From an uncultured Lachnospiraceae bacterium (GTDB taxonomy: Bacteria; Bacillota; Clostridia; Lachnospirales; Lachnospiraceae), in assembly GCA_934371475.1 (NCBI GenBank), contig CAKRNX010000055.1:1-12557 (forward strand): a stretch of 12,557 bases of DNA, in the 5' to 3' direction. The position numbers and the translations under genes are program-made. The notes under the pieces were generated by a model. It was not told the DNA's origin. It ran no database searches and saw nothing but the letters and a program-made list of their open reading frames with translations. Shown piece after piece: positions 12,467 to 12,557 of the stretch (within the stretch, counting starts at the first letter, position 1; each line of letters opens with the position of its first letter).

Positions 12467-12493
12467 CAGGAAATCAAAGCAGAAAGCTTCCTG
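12467..12493 (+). terminator. Weak hairpin after purO
   Basis: CAGGAA (12467-12472) pairs with TTCCTG (12488-12493) around a 15-nt loop, with TATACTTT after it. The stem is short and the T tract poor, so termination may be partial, allowing read-through into the next gene. Confidence 0.3.
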
Positions 12494-12516
12494 TATACTT
12501 TAAATAGGGCAAGAGA

Positions 12517-12545
12517 TTGACACAAAAAAATACCTCAAGTAAATT
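12517..12545 (+). promoter_or_regulatory. Strong promoter for a gene beyond the right edge
   Basis: A consensus -35 TTGACA (12517-12522), an exact 17-bp A-rich spacer and -10 TAAATT (12540-12545). The sequence around it is more A/T-rich than the rest of the window. The gene it drives starts outside the window. Confidence 0.65.
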
Positions 12546-12557
12546 TGGATTATTACT

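Overview
The window looks like chromosomal DNA of a Firmicute of the class Clostridia, most likely a Lachnospiraceae gut bacterium (Blautia/Ruminococcus/Dorea-like). This rests on the moderate GC, strong AGGAGG-type ribosome binding sites, sigma-A style promoters, the recognisable style of MurG, HIT, QueT and IMP cyclohydrolase proteins, and the Clostridia-type riboswitches. The placement is inference; no rRNA or tRNA is present to test it. No mobile element, phage gene or CRISPR array was seen.

Layout. At 1-203 is the C-terminal end of a gene entering from the left (possibly a flotillin/SPFH protein), closed by a 20-bp perfect stem. At 513-2618 is an operon of a MarR-type repressor, a TauE/SafE-type permease and a rhomboid protease, with a consensus-like promoter and two tandem copies of a small palindrome at the transcription start. 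HIT nucleotide hydrolase (2828-3241, +) and MurG (3397-4476, -) converge on a roughly 100-nt nested hairpin. The 536-bp gap 4477-5012 holds divergent promoters. A probable operon of a transglutaminase-like lipoprotein, a class I SAM methyltransferase and a small Arg-rich hypothetical protein runs from 5013 to 7885. A separate promoter then drives an 823-residue membrane-anchored extracytoplasmic protein (8054-10525) with propeller-like repeats and a C-terminal C39-like fold that lacks its catalytic residues. It converges on queT (10753-11250, -) over a 17-bp perfect terminator stem.

The right end is the best understood part. queT, a preQ1/preQ0 ECF transporter S component, is preceded by a preQ1-I riboswitch that overlaps its ribosome binding site, in a roughly 200-nt leader with four or more tandem hairpins. 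Divergent from it is purO (IMP cyclohydrolase), preceded by a ZTP/ZMP (pfl) riboswitch whose pseudoknot strand overlaps an intrinsic terminator. Two purine-linked metabolite sensors therefore face away from each other across one intergenic region. A strong promoter at the right edge drives a gene outside the window.

Three kinds of short interspersed repeat occur twice each in intergenic DNA: a 31-bp repeat, a hairpin repeat beginning GCAGCAAGAAT, and a 16-bp module next to two terminators. They suggest genome-wide families of short palindromic elements. The least explained protein-coding material is the 823-residue protein with its two SD-led micro-ORFs, and the small hypothetical gene before it.
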